DNA of 64,000 nucleotides from Streptomyces sp. 846.5 (GTDB lineage Bacteria > Actinomycetota > Actinomycetes > Streptomycetales > Streptomycetaceae). Below, one piece after another: positions 50,974-59,313 of this stretch; the stretch's first letter is position 1; each line of letters opens with the position of its first letter. The notes beneath the pieces are model-generated. The model ran no database searches, was not told the origin of the DNA, and was given only the letters and a program-made list of their open reading frames with translations. A program made the position numbers and the translations under genes. The DNA lies in assembly GCF_004365705.1 (NCBI RefSeq), contig NZ_SOBN01000001.1, positions 3,210,001 to 3,274,000 of the forward strand, read 5' to 3'.

Positions 50974-52518
50974 ATGGCTTCCCCTCGCCGCGCCTTCGGC
51001 GCAGTAACCGCCTGTGCAACGGCCGTCGGACTCGGTCTGACCGGCCTCGTCGCCTTCAGCGCCGGCGCCGGCGCCGCCACCACCAATCTGGTGGCCAACC
51101 CCGGCTTCGAGACCGGCACCCTCTCCAACTGGACCTGCAGCGGCGGTGCGGTCACCACCTCCACCGTCCACTCCGGCACCCACGCCCTCGTCGCGACCCC
51201 CACCAGCAGCGACGACGCGCAGTGCACCCAGACCATCAGCGTCCAGCCCAACTCCTCGTACTCACTCAGCTCCTGGGTCCAGGGCCCCTACGTCTACCTG
51301 GGCACCAGCGGTGACGGGACGACGGATGTCAGCACCTGGTCCACCAGCAGTTCCTGGAACCAGCTGAGCACCAGCTTCACCACCGGCGCCTCGACCACCA
51401 GCGTCACCATCTACCTGCACGGCTGGTACGGGCAGGCTGCGTACTACGCCGACGACGTGGTGCTGAGCGGCGCGGCGGGCGCGACCACCTCGGCCAGCGC
51501 TTCGGCGTCGGCCTCGGCGAGCCCGACGGCTTCCGCCAGCGCCAGCGCCTCGGCCTCCCCCACGCCGACCGCCACCACGGCCTCGCCGACCCCGACCGCC
51601 ACCTCGACCGGCAGCACCGGCACCGGGAAGCACCTGGTCACCGGCTACTGGCAGGACTTCGACAACGGGGCCACCGACCAGAAGATCAGCGACGTCAGCT
51701 CGCAGTACGACATCATCGCGGTCTCCTTCGCCACCGCCGACGCCAGCAACACCGGCGGCATCACCTTCTCGCTGGACTCGACCCTGCAGAGCAAGCTCGG
51801 CGGCTACACCGACGCCCAGTTCAAGGCCGACATCGCGGCCAAGCATGCGGCCGGCAAGAAGGTCGTGCTCTCGGTCGGCGGCCAGAACGGCACCATCTCC
51901 GTCGCCAGCTCCACCGCCGCCACCAACTTCGCCAACAGCGCCTACTCGCTGATGCAGCAGTACGGCTTCGACGGGGTCGACATCGACCTGGAGAACGGCC
52001 TCAACTCCACCTACATGGCGCAGGCGCTGCACTCGCTGGCGAGCAAGGCCGGCTCCGGCTTCGTGCTCACCATGGCCCCGCAGACCATCGACATGCTGAC
52101 CGCGAGCTCGGACTACCTGGCGACGGCGGTGGCGGTCAAGGACATCCTCACCATCGTCAACACCCAGTACTACAACTCGGGTTCGATGAACGGCTGTGAC
52201 GGCGGGGTCTACTCCGAGGGCACGGTGGACTTCATCACCTCGATGGCCTGCACCGCCATCCAGGCCGGGCTCAGCCCCAGCCAGGTCGGCATCGGCGTCC
52301 CGGCCTCGACCAGCGCGGCCGGCAGCGGCTACGTCGCCCCCAGCGTGGTCGAGAACGCCCTCAACTGCCTGGCCAAGGGCACCGGTTGCGGCACCTTCAA
52401 GCCCAGCACCACCTGGCCGACCATCGGCGGGGTGATGACCTGGTCGACCAACTGGGACGCCAGCAACGGCAACCAGTTCGCCAACAACGAGGGCGTCTTC
52501 GTCCACGCCATGGCGTAG
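50974..52518 (+). CDS. Secreted GH18 chitinase with N-terminal carbohydrate-binding module
   Basis: A 514-aa secreted enzyme. Residues 1-34 are a signal peptide ending AGAGAA; 38-165 are a jelly-roll binding module (LVANPGFETGTLSNW...YYADDVVLSG); 170-220 are a Ser/Ala/Thr/Pro linker with repeated AS units; the rest is a GH18 barrel beginning HLVTGYWQDF. The catalytic motif DGVDIDLE lies at 333-340 with Glu340 as acid/base. AGGA precedes ATG 50974. The dre operator upstream puts it under GlcNAc/DasR control. Confidence 0.93.
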   Translation: MASPRRAFGAVTACATAVGLGLTGLVAFSAGAGAATTNLVANPGFETGTLSNWTCSGGAVTTSTVHSGTHALVATPTSSDDAQCTQTISVQPNSSYSLSSWVQGPYVYLGTSGDGTTDVSTWSTSSSWNQLSTSFTTGASTTSVTIYLHGWYGQAAYYADDVVLSGAAGATTSASASASASASPTASASASASASPTPTATTASPTPTATSTGSTGTGKHLVTGYWQDFDNGATDQKISDVSSQYDIIAVSFATADASNTGGITFSLDSTLQSKLGGYTDAQFKADIAAKHAAGKKVVLSVGGQNGTISVASSTAATNFANSAYSLMQQYGFDGVDIDLENGLNSTYMAQALHSLASKAGSGFVLTMAPQTIDMLTASSDYLATAVAVKDILTIVNTQYYNSGSMNGCDGGVYSEGTVDFITSMACTAIQAGLSPSQVGIGVPASTSAAGSGYVAPSVVENALNCLAKGTGCGTFKPSTTWPTIGGVMTWSTNWDASNGNQFANNEGVFVHAMA

Positions 52519-52523
52519 TCCGC

Positions 52524-53147
52524 TCAGTGGCTGAGCGCTATCGCCAGTAGCGTGCCCAGCAGCAGGAACGGTCCGAAGGGAAGCTCGTCGCGACGCCCCG
52601 CACGGCGCGCGGCGAGCTTCGCCGTGCCGTAGCCGGCGGCCAGCAGGAAGCCGAGCAGCACGCCCGCGAAGACGGCCCCGAAGCCGTACCAGCCGAGCGC
52701 GGCGCCGACGGTCAGCCCGAGCGCGGCGTCGCCGAGGCCGAACGGCAGCGCCAGCGCCATCAGCCAGAACACCGCGCCCAGCGCGGCGGCCCCGTAGAGG
52801 GCGTGCAGCGCGGAGCCGGTGCGGTCCCCGGCGAGACCGGCGGCGCCGAGCAGCAGCAGGGTCCCGGCCGCCGAGGGGTAGGTGAGCCGGTGCGGCAGCC
52901 GGTGCTCGGCGACGTCGACCAGGGCCAGCGGCACGGCGCAGGCGGCAGCCCAGAGCAGCGCCAGGACGTGCCAGTGGTAGCCGGCCGCCGCCGCGGTGGC
53001 CCCCAGGGCAACCACGCACAGGCCCGTCAGCCGGACCGGAGAGGGCAGCCGCTCGGTGTACCGGGCGGCCTCACGCCGCGCCGGGGCAGAGATTCCGGCC
53101 CCGGCCGCGCAGCCGGCGACCACGGTGAACACAAACGGACCCAGCAC
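52524..53147 (-). CDS. A24-type prepilin peptidase
   Basis: A 207-aa membrane aspartyl protease with about six helices. The two catalytic Asp residues are in PLALVDVAEHRLP and in the FGLGDAALG motif (GxGD type). It lacks the cytoplasmic Cys-rich methylase domain of TadV-like bifunctional enzymes, so it probably only cleaves prepilins of Flp/Tad or pseudopilin systems. GTG 53147 has GAGGGGG upstream. It converges closely with the chitinase gene (5 nt). Confidence 0.85.
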   Translation of the reverse strand: MLGPFVFTVVAGCAAGAGISAPARREAARYTERLPSPVRLTGLCVVALGATAAAAGYHWHVLALLWAAACAVPLALVDVAEHRLPHRLTYPSAAGTLLLLGAAGLAGDRTGSALHALYGAAALGAVFWLMALALPFGLGDAALGLTVGAALGWYGFGAVFAGVLLGFLLAAGYGTAKLAARRAGRRDELPFGPFLLLGTLLAIALSH

Positions 53148-53185
53148 GGCCGCCCCCTCTCCCCCTGGAGGACCTCAGACTAACC

Positions 53186-53581
53186 TCAGCCGGTGACAGC
53201 GAGGGCGTCGATCTCGACCAGCAGTCCGGCCGGGAGGCCCACGTAGACCGTGGTGCGCGCCGGGAAGCCGCCCTCGGGGAGGGCCTTGGCGAACCAGGCG
53301 TCGTAGGCGACGTTCAGCTCGGCGAAGTGCGCGGTGTCGGTGAGGTAGACCCGCATCATGACCACGTCGTTCCAGCCGGCGCCGCCCGCCTCCAGCACGG
53401 CCTGGACATTGCGGAGGGTCTGCTCGATCTGCTCGGTCAGGCCGGGGCCGACCGGGCTCCCGGTGGCCGGGTCGAAGCCGACCTGGCCCGCGACCTGGAG
53501 CAGCCCGCCCTTGGCGACGCCCTGGGAGAAGCCGGCGATCGGGGTCGGTGCCTGGTCGGTGCGGACGACGCTCTTGCTCAT
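53186..53581 (-). CDS. ridA: RidA family enamine/imine deaminase
   Basis: A 131-aa trimeric RidA/YjgF protein that hydrolyses reactive 2-aminoacrylate-type enamines to keto acids. The conserved AGQVGFDPATG, then VVMMRVYLTDTAHF and ARTTVYVGLPAGLLVEIDALAV with the substrate-binding Arg and late Glu are all present. GGAG precedes ATG 53581. It is divergent from a D-serine-dehydratase-like gene (about 105 nt apart), an enzyme type that releases exactly such enamines, so co-function is likely. Confidence 0.92.
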   Translation of the reverse strand: MSKSVVRTDQAPTPIAGFSQGVAKGGLLQVAGQVGFDPATGSPVGPGLTEQIEQTLRNVQAVLEAGGAGWNDVVMMRVYLTDTAHFAELNVAYDAWFAKALPEGGFPARTTVYVGLPAGLLVEIDALAVTG

Positions 53582-53687
53582 GGCGGTGGTGCTCCTCGAC
53601 GCTGGGACGGATCTGTACGGGCGATCTGCTGTGCGGCAGGATATGCAACCAGCATTGCGTCTGCCGCAACACCCCGTCAGGAGCTTC

Positions 53688-54962
53688 GTGAACCACCTCG
53701 CGCTGGAGCAGCTCGGCAGCACCGTCCTCGACTGGCGGTTCAAGGGCATGCCGCCCGCCCGTGCGGACAGCACCGTCGCCGAGCTGGTGGCGGCCAAGCC
53801 CAACCTCTTCGACGACGGCTTCACCACCCCGCTGCTCACCCTGGACGCGGACGCGCTGCGCCACAACCTCGCCCTGATGGCCCGTTGGACGGCGGCCCAC
53901 GGGCTGGCCTTCGCCCCGCACGGCAAGACCCCGCTGGCCCCGCAGCTCTACCGGCGCCAGCTGGAGCTGGGCGCCTGGGGGATCACCGCGGCCATGCCCT
54001 CCCACCTGCGGATGTACCGGGCCTTCGGGGTGCGGCGGGTGTTCCTGGCCAATGAGCTGGTCGACCCGGCCGCACTGGCCTGGCTGGCCGCGGAGCTGGA
54101 CGCCGATCCGGAGTTCCGCTTCGTCTGCTACGTCGACTCGGTGCGCGGCATCGAGCTCATGGAGGCGGCGCTGCCGGCCGGCACCCGTCCGGTGGACGTG
54201 GTCGTGGAGCTGGGCGCGGACGGCGCCCGCACCGGTGTGCGCGGCGTCCCGGACGCCGTCGAGCTCGCCCGCCGCGCCGCGGCGAGCCGGCGGCTGCGGC
54301 TGGTCGGAGTCGCCGGGTACGAGGGCACCATCACCACCGTCGACGACCGCGCCCAGGTCCGGACCTGGCTGGCCGACCTGGTCGAGCTGGCCCACCGGAT
54401 CGACGACACCGGTCTGTTCGCCGGTGCCGAGGAGATCGTGGTCAGCGCCGGCGGCAGCGAGCACTTCGACCTGGTCGCCGAGGCGCTCACGGAGCCGGCC
54501 CTGCGGCTCTCCCGGCCGGTCCTGCGGTTGCTCCGCAGCGGCGCCTACGTCACCCATGACGCGCTGCACTACGCCGCGATCTCGCCGCTGCGCGACGCGG
54601 CCGAGACCGAGCGGCTCCGGCCCGCGCTGCGGCTGTGGGCCCAGGTCGTCTCCCGTCCCGAACCCGGACTGGCCCTGCTCAACGCGGGCAAGCGCGACCT
54701 CCCCTACGACCTCGGCCTGCCGCTGCCCGAGCTGGTCCGCGACCCCGCCACCGGCGCGCAGCGCCCGGCCACCGGACTGACCGTCAGCAAGCTCGCCGAC
54801 CAGCACGCCTTCGTGGCCGTGGACCCGGGGACCGAGGTCCAGGTCGGCGACTGGATCGGGCTCGGCCTCTCGCACCCCTGCACGGCCTTCGAGAAGTGGC
54901 AGCTGATCCCCGAGGTCGAGGCGGACGGCACGGTGGTCGACCTGATCCGGACCTTCTTCTGA
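53688..54962 (+). CDS. PLP-dependent D-serine dehydratase-like / D-threonine aldolase-like enzyme
   Basis: A 424-aa enzyme with an alanine-racemase-type N-terminal barrel (LDADALRHNLALMARW, then FAPHGKTPLAPQLY with the PLP Lys) and a C-terminal metal-binding domain (SKLADQHAFVAVD, LGLSHPCTAFEKW with the His and Cys that hold Zn). This is the DSD1/D-threonine aldolase fold, acting on D-amino acids. GTG 53688 is preferred because AGGAG lies 5 nt upstream. Its stop overlaps the start of the deacylase by one base (TGATG), so the two are co-translated. Confidence 0.85.
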   Translation: MNHLALEQLGSTVLDWRFKGMPPARADSTVAELVAAKPNLFDDGFTTPLLTLDADALRHNLALMARWTAAHGLAFAPHGKTPLAPQLYRRQLELGAWGITAAMPSHLRMYRAFGVRRVFLANELVDPAALAWLAAELDADPEFRFVCYVDSVRGIELMEAALPAGTRPVDVVVELGADGARTGVRGVPDAVELARRAAASRRLRLVGVAGYEGTITTVDDRAQVRTWLADLVELAHRIDDTGLFAGAEEIVVSAGGSEHFDLVAEALTEPALRLSRPVLRLLRSGAYVTHDALHYAAISPLRDAAETERLRPALRLWAQVVSRPEPGLALLNAGKRDLPYDLGLPLPELVRDPATGAQRPATGLTVSKLADQHAFVAVDPGTEVQVGDWIGLGLSHPCTAFEKWQLIPEVEADGTVVDLIRTFF

Positions 54963-56671
54963 TGGCTGCCCCGACCCCTCCGCCCGCGCATCAGGACCTC
55001 CTGCTCCGCGGCGCGCTGGTGGTGGACGGCTCCGGCGGGGCCCCGTACCGCGCCGACACGCTCGTCCGGGACGGACGGATCGCACTGATCCACCGCGAGA
55101 CCGACCCCGGCCCGCGGCCCAGCACCACCGGCCGTACCGTCGACGCCGACGGCCTGGCGCTCACCCCCGGCTTCATCGACATGCACGCCCACTCCGACCT
55201 GGCCCTGCTCACCGACCCGGCGCACGAGGCCAAGGCCGCCCAGGGCGTCACCCTGGAGGTCCTCGGCCAGGACGGCCTCTCCTACGCCCCGGTCGACGAC
55301 GCCACCCTCGCCGGACTGCGGGTCCAGCTCGCGGGCTGGAACGGCGACCCCGAGGGCCTGGACTGGTCCTGGCGCAGCGTCGGCGAGTACCTGGACCGGC
55401 TGGACGCCGGACCCCACGGCGACGGGCTGGCCGTCAACGCCGCCTACCTGGTCCCGCACGGCACCCTGCGCGCCCTGGTGCTGGGCTGGGAGGACCGCGC
55501 CGCCACCGCGGCCGAGCTGGAGCTGATGAACCGTCGGCTGGACCAGGCCCTGGCCGAGGGCGCCATGGGCCTGTCCGCCGGGCTCAGCTACTCCCCCGGC
55601 ATGTACGCCGGCACCGCCGAACTGGTCTCGCTGTGCCGGACCGCGGCCGCCCGCGGCGGCTACTTCTGCCCGCACCACCGCTCCTACGGCGCCCACGCCC
55701 TGACCGCATACGCAGAGATGACCGAGGTCGCCAAGCAGTCGGGCTGCGCCCTGCACCTGGCCCACGCCACGATGAACTTCCAGATCAACGCGGGCCGGGC
55801 GGGCGAGCTGCTGCAGCTGCTGGACGCCGCCCTGGCCGACGGCGTGGACCTGACCCTGGACAGCTACCCCTACCTCCCCGGGTCCACCACCCTGGCCGCG
55901 CTGCTGCCGGGCTGGGCCACGGCCGGCGGCCCCGAGGAGACCCTGCGCCGGCTGGCGTCGCCGGCCGCGCTCGCCGAGATCCGCGCCGCGCTGGAGCAGC
56001 ACGGCTCGGACGGCTGCCACGGCGTGGTCGCCGACTGGGACACGGTGCAGGTCAGCGGGGTGCGCACGGCCGAGCTGCGGTCCGCGGTCGGCCTGACCAT
56101 CAGCCAGCTCGCGGCCCGGGACGGCGTCGACCCCTTCACCGCCTATGTCGGCCTGCTGCGCGCGGACGGGCTGGGGACCACCGTCCTGCAGCACGTCGGC
56201 CACGAGGGGAACGTCCGGGCGATCATGCGCCATCCCGCGCACACCGGCGGCAGCGACGGACTGCTGGTCGGCGACCGCCCGCACCCCCGGGCCTGGGGCA
56301 CCTTCCCGCGCTACCTCGGCCACTACGTCCGCGCCGAGGGCGTCCTCGGCCTGGCCGAGTGCGTACGGCACCTCAGCGCAGGCCCGGCCCGGCGGCTGGG
56401 CCTGACCGACCGCGGCCTGGTCTGCGAGGGCCACCGGGCCGACCTGGTGCTGCTGGACCCGCAGACGGTGGCGGCCGGGGCGACCTACGAGCAGCCGCGC
56501 GCCGCGCCGTCCGGCATCCCCTACGTCCTGGTCGACGGCGTACCGGTGGTCGACGACCACCGGCGCACCGCCGCCACCCCCGGACGCAGCGTCCGACGAG
56601 CCGCCGGGCCGGACACCGGACGGGGCGTCAGCCGATCGAGCTCTGGCCGGAGTCGGGCGCCGTCGGCGTGA
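54962..56671 (+). CDS. N-acyl-D-amino-acid deacylase (amidohydrolase)
   Basis: A 569-aa metal amidohydrolase. LTPGFIDMHAHSDLAL has the HxH metal pair, CALHLAHATMNFQ and VLQHVGHEGN supply further His ligands, and PAHTGGSDGLLVGD the Asp. Length and the MGLSAGLSYSPGMYA block match D-aminoacylases. It should release D-amino acids from N-acyl precursors for the preceding PLP enzyme. The C-terminal 30 residues are Arg/Ser-rich and overlap the convergent GH5 gene by 44 bases, so the true end could be extended by drift. Confidence 0.9.
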   Translation: MAAPTPPPAHQDLLLRGALVVDGSGGAPYRADTLVRDGRIALIHRETDPGPRPSTTGRTVDADGLALTPGFIDMHAHSDLALLTDPAHEAKAAQGVTLEVLGQDGLSYAPVDDATLAGLRVQLAGWNGDPEGLDWSWRSVGEYLDRLDAGPHGDGLAVNAAYLVPHGTLRALVLGWEDRAATAAELELMNRRLDQALAEGAMGLSAGLSYSPGMYAGTAELVSLCRTAAARGGYFCPHHRSYGAHALTAYAEMTEVAKQSGCALHLAHATMNFQINAGRAGELLQLLDAALADGVDLTLDSYPYLPGSTTLAALLPGWATAGGPEETLRRLASPAALAEIRAALEQHGSDGCHGVVADWDTVQVSGVRTAELRSAVGLTISQLAARDGVDPFTAYVGLLRADGLGTTVLQHVGHEGNVRAIMRHPAHTGGSDGLLVGDRPHPRAWGTFPRYLGHYVRAEGVLGLAECVRHLSAGPARRLGLTDRGLVCEGHRADLVLLDPQTVAAGATYEQPRAAPSGIPYVLVDGVPVVDDHRRTAATPGRSVRRAAGPDTGRGVSRSSSGRSRAPSA

Positions 56672-58172
56672 TCAGCAGGTGGTGCGTCACACCCGGCGTC
56701 GCCTTCACCGTCAGCGACAGGATGTGCCGCTTGGCGTCCCACTTCTGCGTGAAGTCCCCGTTGAGCTGGACGTCGCCGCCGTACGGGAAGTCCCCCGGCG
56801 GCAGGTAGACGTCGGTGCTGCCGGTGACGCCCGCCTTGTCGTTCCAGTCGACGGTCAGCTCCAGCGTGGACTTGTCGTAGCCGAAGTCCACCGGCTGCCC
56901 GGCGATGGCCCGCGGGTAGGCGGTGGCCAGCACGCTCGCGATGTCGGAGGGTTTGCCGGGCGTCTTCCACGGCGACCAGCTGCCCGGATCGCTGGACCAG
57001 TAGGACGATCCGATCATCATGGTGTCAAGCAGCGCCTGGACATGGTCGACATAGAGGTGCGCCCCGTCCTGGGTCGCGTCCAGACCCCATTCGCCCATCA
57101 GCACCGGCGCGTCCATCCGCGCGGCCGTGCGCTGCACCTGTTTCTGCCAGGAGGCGAGGGTACGGTCCGTCAGATAGGCGTTGGTGCCGTTGTAGGTGCC
57201 CCCGGCGTCGATGGGCGCCGGGTAGAGGTGCGGCGCGTAGCCGATCCTGGCCTCGGCGCCCGGGGTGACCGTCCTCGGGTCGTTCAGTTTGGGCAGTGCG
57301 CTGGGGAGGCCGTAGTCGGCGGTGGCCGCCGCGGGCTCGACGAAGACCCAGTGGTTCGGGTCCACGGCCCTGATAGCGTCGATGGCCTTCTGGTAGAGGT
57401 GCGCCAGCGGCCCCGTCTCGAACGCCGGCCCCTGCACCGAGCCGCCCCAGGGCTCGTTCATCAGGTCGTATCCGAGCACGGTGTTGTTCTTGGCGAAGTA
57501 CGAGGCGACATGGGCCCAGGCCGCGACATAGTGCTGCTGGTACTCGGGGTGGCCGGACCGGGTGCCCCAGAACTCGTCGAAGGCGTGGGTCACCCCGGGC
57601 TGGACGTAGCTCAGCTGCGACGTGCTCTGCGCCGTCGCGGCCAGGCCGCCGCTGTCGGTGGCCCAGGCGGGGGCCCCGTCACCGCCGACGGCGGATCCGT
57701 ACACGTCCTGGTGCATGTCCAGCAGCACCTGGTAGCCCTGCGCCTGGTACCAGCTGATGCGCTGTCGGACCTCGGCCAGGTAGCGGTCGTCGTAGACCCC
57801 GGGCTCGGGCTCGATCCGGCTCCACTGGATCAGGTAGCGCACGAAATCAGTGCCCAGCGTGTTGTATTCCTTGGCCACATCGGCCTGTTTGATCCAGGGC
57901 ATTCCGTCGGCGGACTTCTTGGCGCTGCTGGAGGTGTTCAGTCCGTAGAGGATCAGAGCACGGCCCTGCGAATCCGTGATGAATCGCTCATGCCATGTCC
58001 CGTTGCCGGAGGGCTTGGACCCCACCGCCCCCAGTAGTCCTATCGCGCAGGCCAGAACCACCAGGTTCACCAGCCATCGCCGCAGCCGCGCCACTCGCCC
58101 CACACCCCGCCCGCCCCGTAGTACCGATCCGGTGATCCTAGATCGCCGGAACCATACATCCCACTCTGGCAA
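56628..58172 (-). CDS. GH5 glycoside hydrolase, endoglycoceramidase-like
   Basis: A 514-aa exported glycosidase. A hydrophobic anchor or signal segment (about 32-52) precedes the barrel: LNTSSSAKKSADGMPW, then QVLLDMHQDVYG, GYDLMNEPWGG with acid/base Glu240, and LMGEWGLDA with nucleophile Glu361. A C-terminal beta domain follows. The HQD and MNEPWGG patterns match GH5 endoglycoceramidases, which cleave glycan from glycolipids. ATG 58172 is the longest start; the signal anchor would fit a start between there and 58080. Confidence 0.87.
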   Translation of the reverse strand: MPEWDVWFRRSRITGSVLRGGRGVGRVARLRRWLVNLVVLACAIGLLGAVGSKPSGNGTWHERFITDSQGRALILYGLNTSSSAKKSADGMPWIKQADVAKEYNTLGTDFVRYLIQWSRIEPEPGVYDDRYLAEVRQRISWYQAQGYQVLLDMHQDVYGSAVGGDGAPAWATDSGGLAATAQSTSQLSYVQPGVTHAFDEFWGTRSGHPEYQQHYVAAWAHVASYFAKNNTVLGYDLMNEPWGGSVQGPAFETGPLAHLYQKAIDAIRAVDPNHWVFVEPAAATADYGLPSALPKLNDPRTVTPGAEARIGYAPHLYPAPIDAGGTYNGTNAYLTDRTLASWQKQVQRTAARMDAPVLMGEWGLDATQDGAHLYVDHVQALLDTMMIGSSYWSSDPGSWSPWKTPGKPSDIASVLATAYPRAIAGQPVDFGYDKSTLELTVDWNDKAGVTGSTDVYLPPGDFPYGGDVQLNGDFTQKWDAKRHILSLTVKATPGVTHHLLITPTAPDSGQSSIG

Positions 58173-58270
58173 TGTCCTGATTCAGTACCAAGATGTCACG
58201 GCAAATTCGCAGCTTGGGATTGTCTGGGAACGGGTGTCCAGACGGATCGTCCGGCACTAGAGTCCGGCTC

Positions 58271-59302
58271 ATGGCCATGATCGAGCAGCGCCCCTCCCCT
58301 CTGCGGGCGGCCGTGTCGCGCGCGCTGACGGGACGGAAGGTCGCCTACGCGGGCGGCCTGGTGACGCTGCTGCTGGTGCTGGTGTTCGGGACGGACTCGC
58401 TGCTCTTCTGGTTCACCCAGAACTACGGCGAGCTGCTGGTACCCAGCTCCCTCGGCGTGCCGGTGCTGCTGCCCGGACTGCGCTTCACCCGCTTCGCCCA
58501 GGAGAGCTGGACCGCGCTGGGCTGCGAGGACTTCGCCGCGCTGCTGCTGGTCGGCACGGTGGTCCGGCTGCTCGCCCGGCACCGTCGGCTCTACCCCAGC
58601 TCGGGGCGGCTGCACCGGTTCCTGGTCGGCTGGGGTGCGCTGATGGCCGGCGGGGTGCTCTCCGGCCTGTTCCGCGGGCTGGTGGTGGCCCGGGAGGTCG
58701 CGGGCGGACCGCTGGCCTACTTCGGCTACCCGTTCCTGGGCGCGGTGGTCAGCCTGGTCTGGTGCGTGGCGTTGGGCTGGATACCCGGCCTGGCCGCGGT
58801 GTTCGCCGTGGTCCCGGCCGCGGCCGTGGTGCGCGCCCGCGAGTGGTGGGCGGAGAGCGGACGGCTGGTCCTGGTCTACCTGGTCGAGCCGACCAAGGAC
58901 CTCGGCGCCCGGGCCGCGAGCACCTGGCGGGCCATGGGCGGACCCTCGCTCGCATCACTCCAGCTTCCCGGGGAGCGACCCCCCGCACCCCCGCGGGATG
59001 CGGACGCCCTGCCTGCGGACACCGCGAGGCGAGGCGCGGTGAGGCTCCCGGCCGGCCTCAAGCTGCCGGCGGGCCTGAAACTGCCGACAGGTCTCAAGCT
59101 GCCGACGAAGTTGAACCTGCCCGGCAAGGTTCGGTTGCCTGCGAAGGTGAAACTCCCCTCGAAGCTGCGGCTCCCCGCGAAGGTGAAGCTGCCCTCCGGG
59201 GTGAAACTCCCGGTGAAGTTCCCACGTCAGCGCACCGGCAGCGGCGGCGACACCGCCCCGCATGACGAAAACCACAAGGCATCCAGCACTCCGGCCCCGT
59301 AG
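58271..59302 (+). CDS. Membrane protein with a KLP-repeat tail
   Basis: A 343-aa protein of unknown function. About four to five membrane helices lie between residues 25 and 200 (AGGLVTLLLVLVFG, then ALLLVGTVVRLLA, WGALMAGGVLSGLFRGLVV, GWIPGLAAVFAVVPAAAVV). From about residue 255 the protein becomes a run of short KLP units (LPAGLKLPAGLKLPTGLKLP and so on, about 11 copies) rich in Lys and Pro, ending in a polar tail. The repeats look like an extended cationic cell-wall- or nucleic-acid-binding segment. ATG 58271 is used without a strong ribosome site. Confidence 0.75.
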   Translation: MAMIEQRPSPLRAAVSRALTGRKVAYAGGLVTLLLVLVFGTDSLLFWFTQNYGELLVPSSLGVPVLLPGLRFTRFAQESWTALGCEDFAALLLVGTVVRLLARHRRLYPSSGRLHRFLVGWGALMAGGVLSGLFRGLVVAREVAGGPLAYFGYPFLGAVVSLVWCVALGWIPGLAAVFAVVPAAAVVRAREWWAESGRLVLVYLVEPTKDLGARAASTWRAMGGPSLASLQLPGERPPAPPRDADALPADTARRGAVRLPAGLKLPAGLKLPTGLKLPTKLNLPGKVRLPAKVKLPSKLRLPAKVKLPSGVKLPVKFPRQRTGSGGDTAPHDENHKASSTPAP

Positions 59303-59313
59303 AGTACCGAGCC

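Noticed and set aside
51480-51620. Short tandem repeats in the chitinase gene
   Set aside because: They encode the usual Ala/Ser/Thr/Pro linker between binding and catalytic domains.
51262-53019. Leftward ORF of 585 codons across chitinase and prepilin peptidase genes
   Set aside because: Antisense and frame-shadow sequence; the two real genes have signal peptide, catalytic motifs and correct starts.
59050-59220. Repeated DNA units that might be a CRISPR or tandem regulatory array
   Set aside because: The repeats follow codon periodicity within an open frame and encode the KLP tail; there are no spacers.
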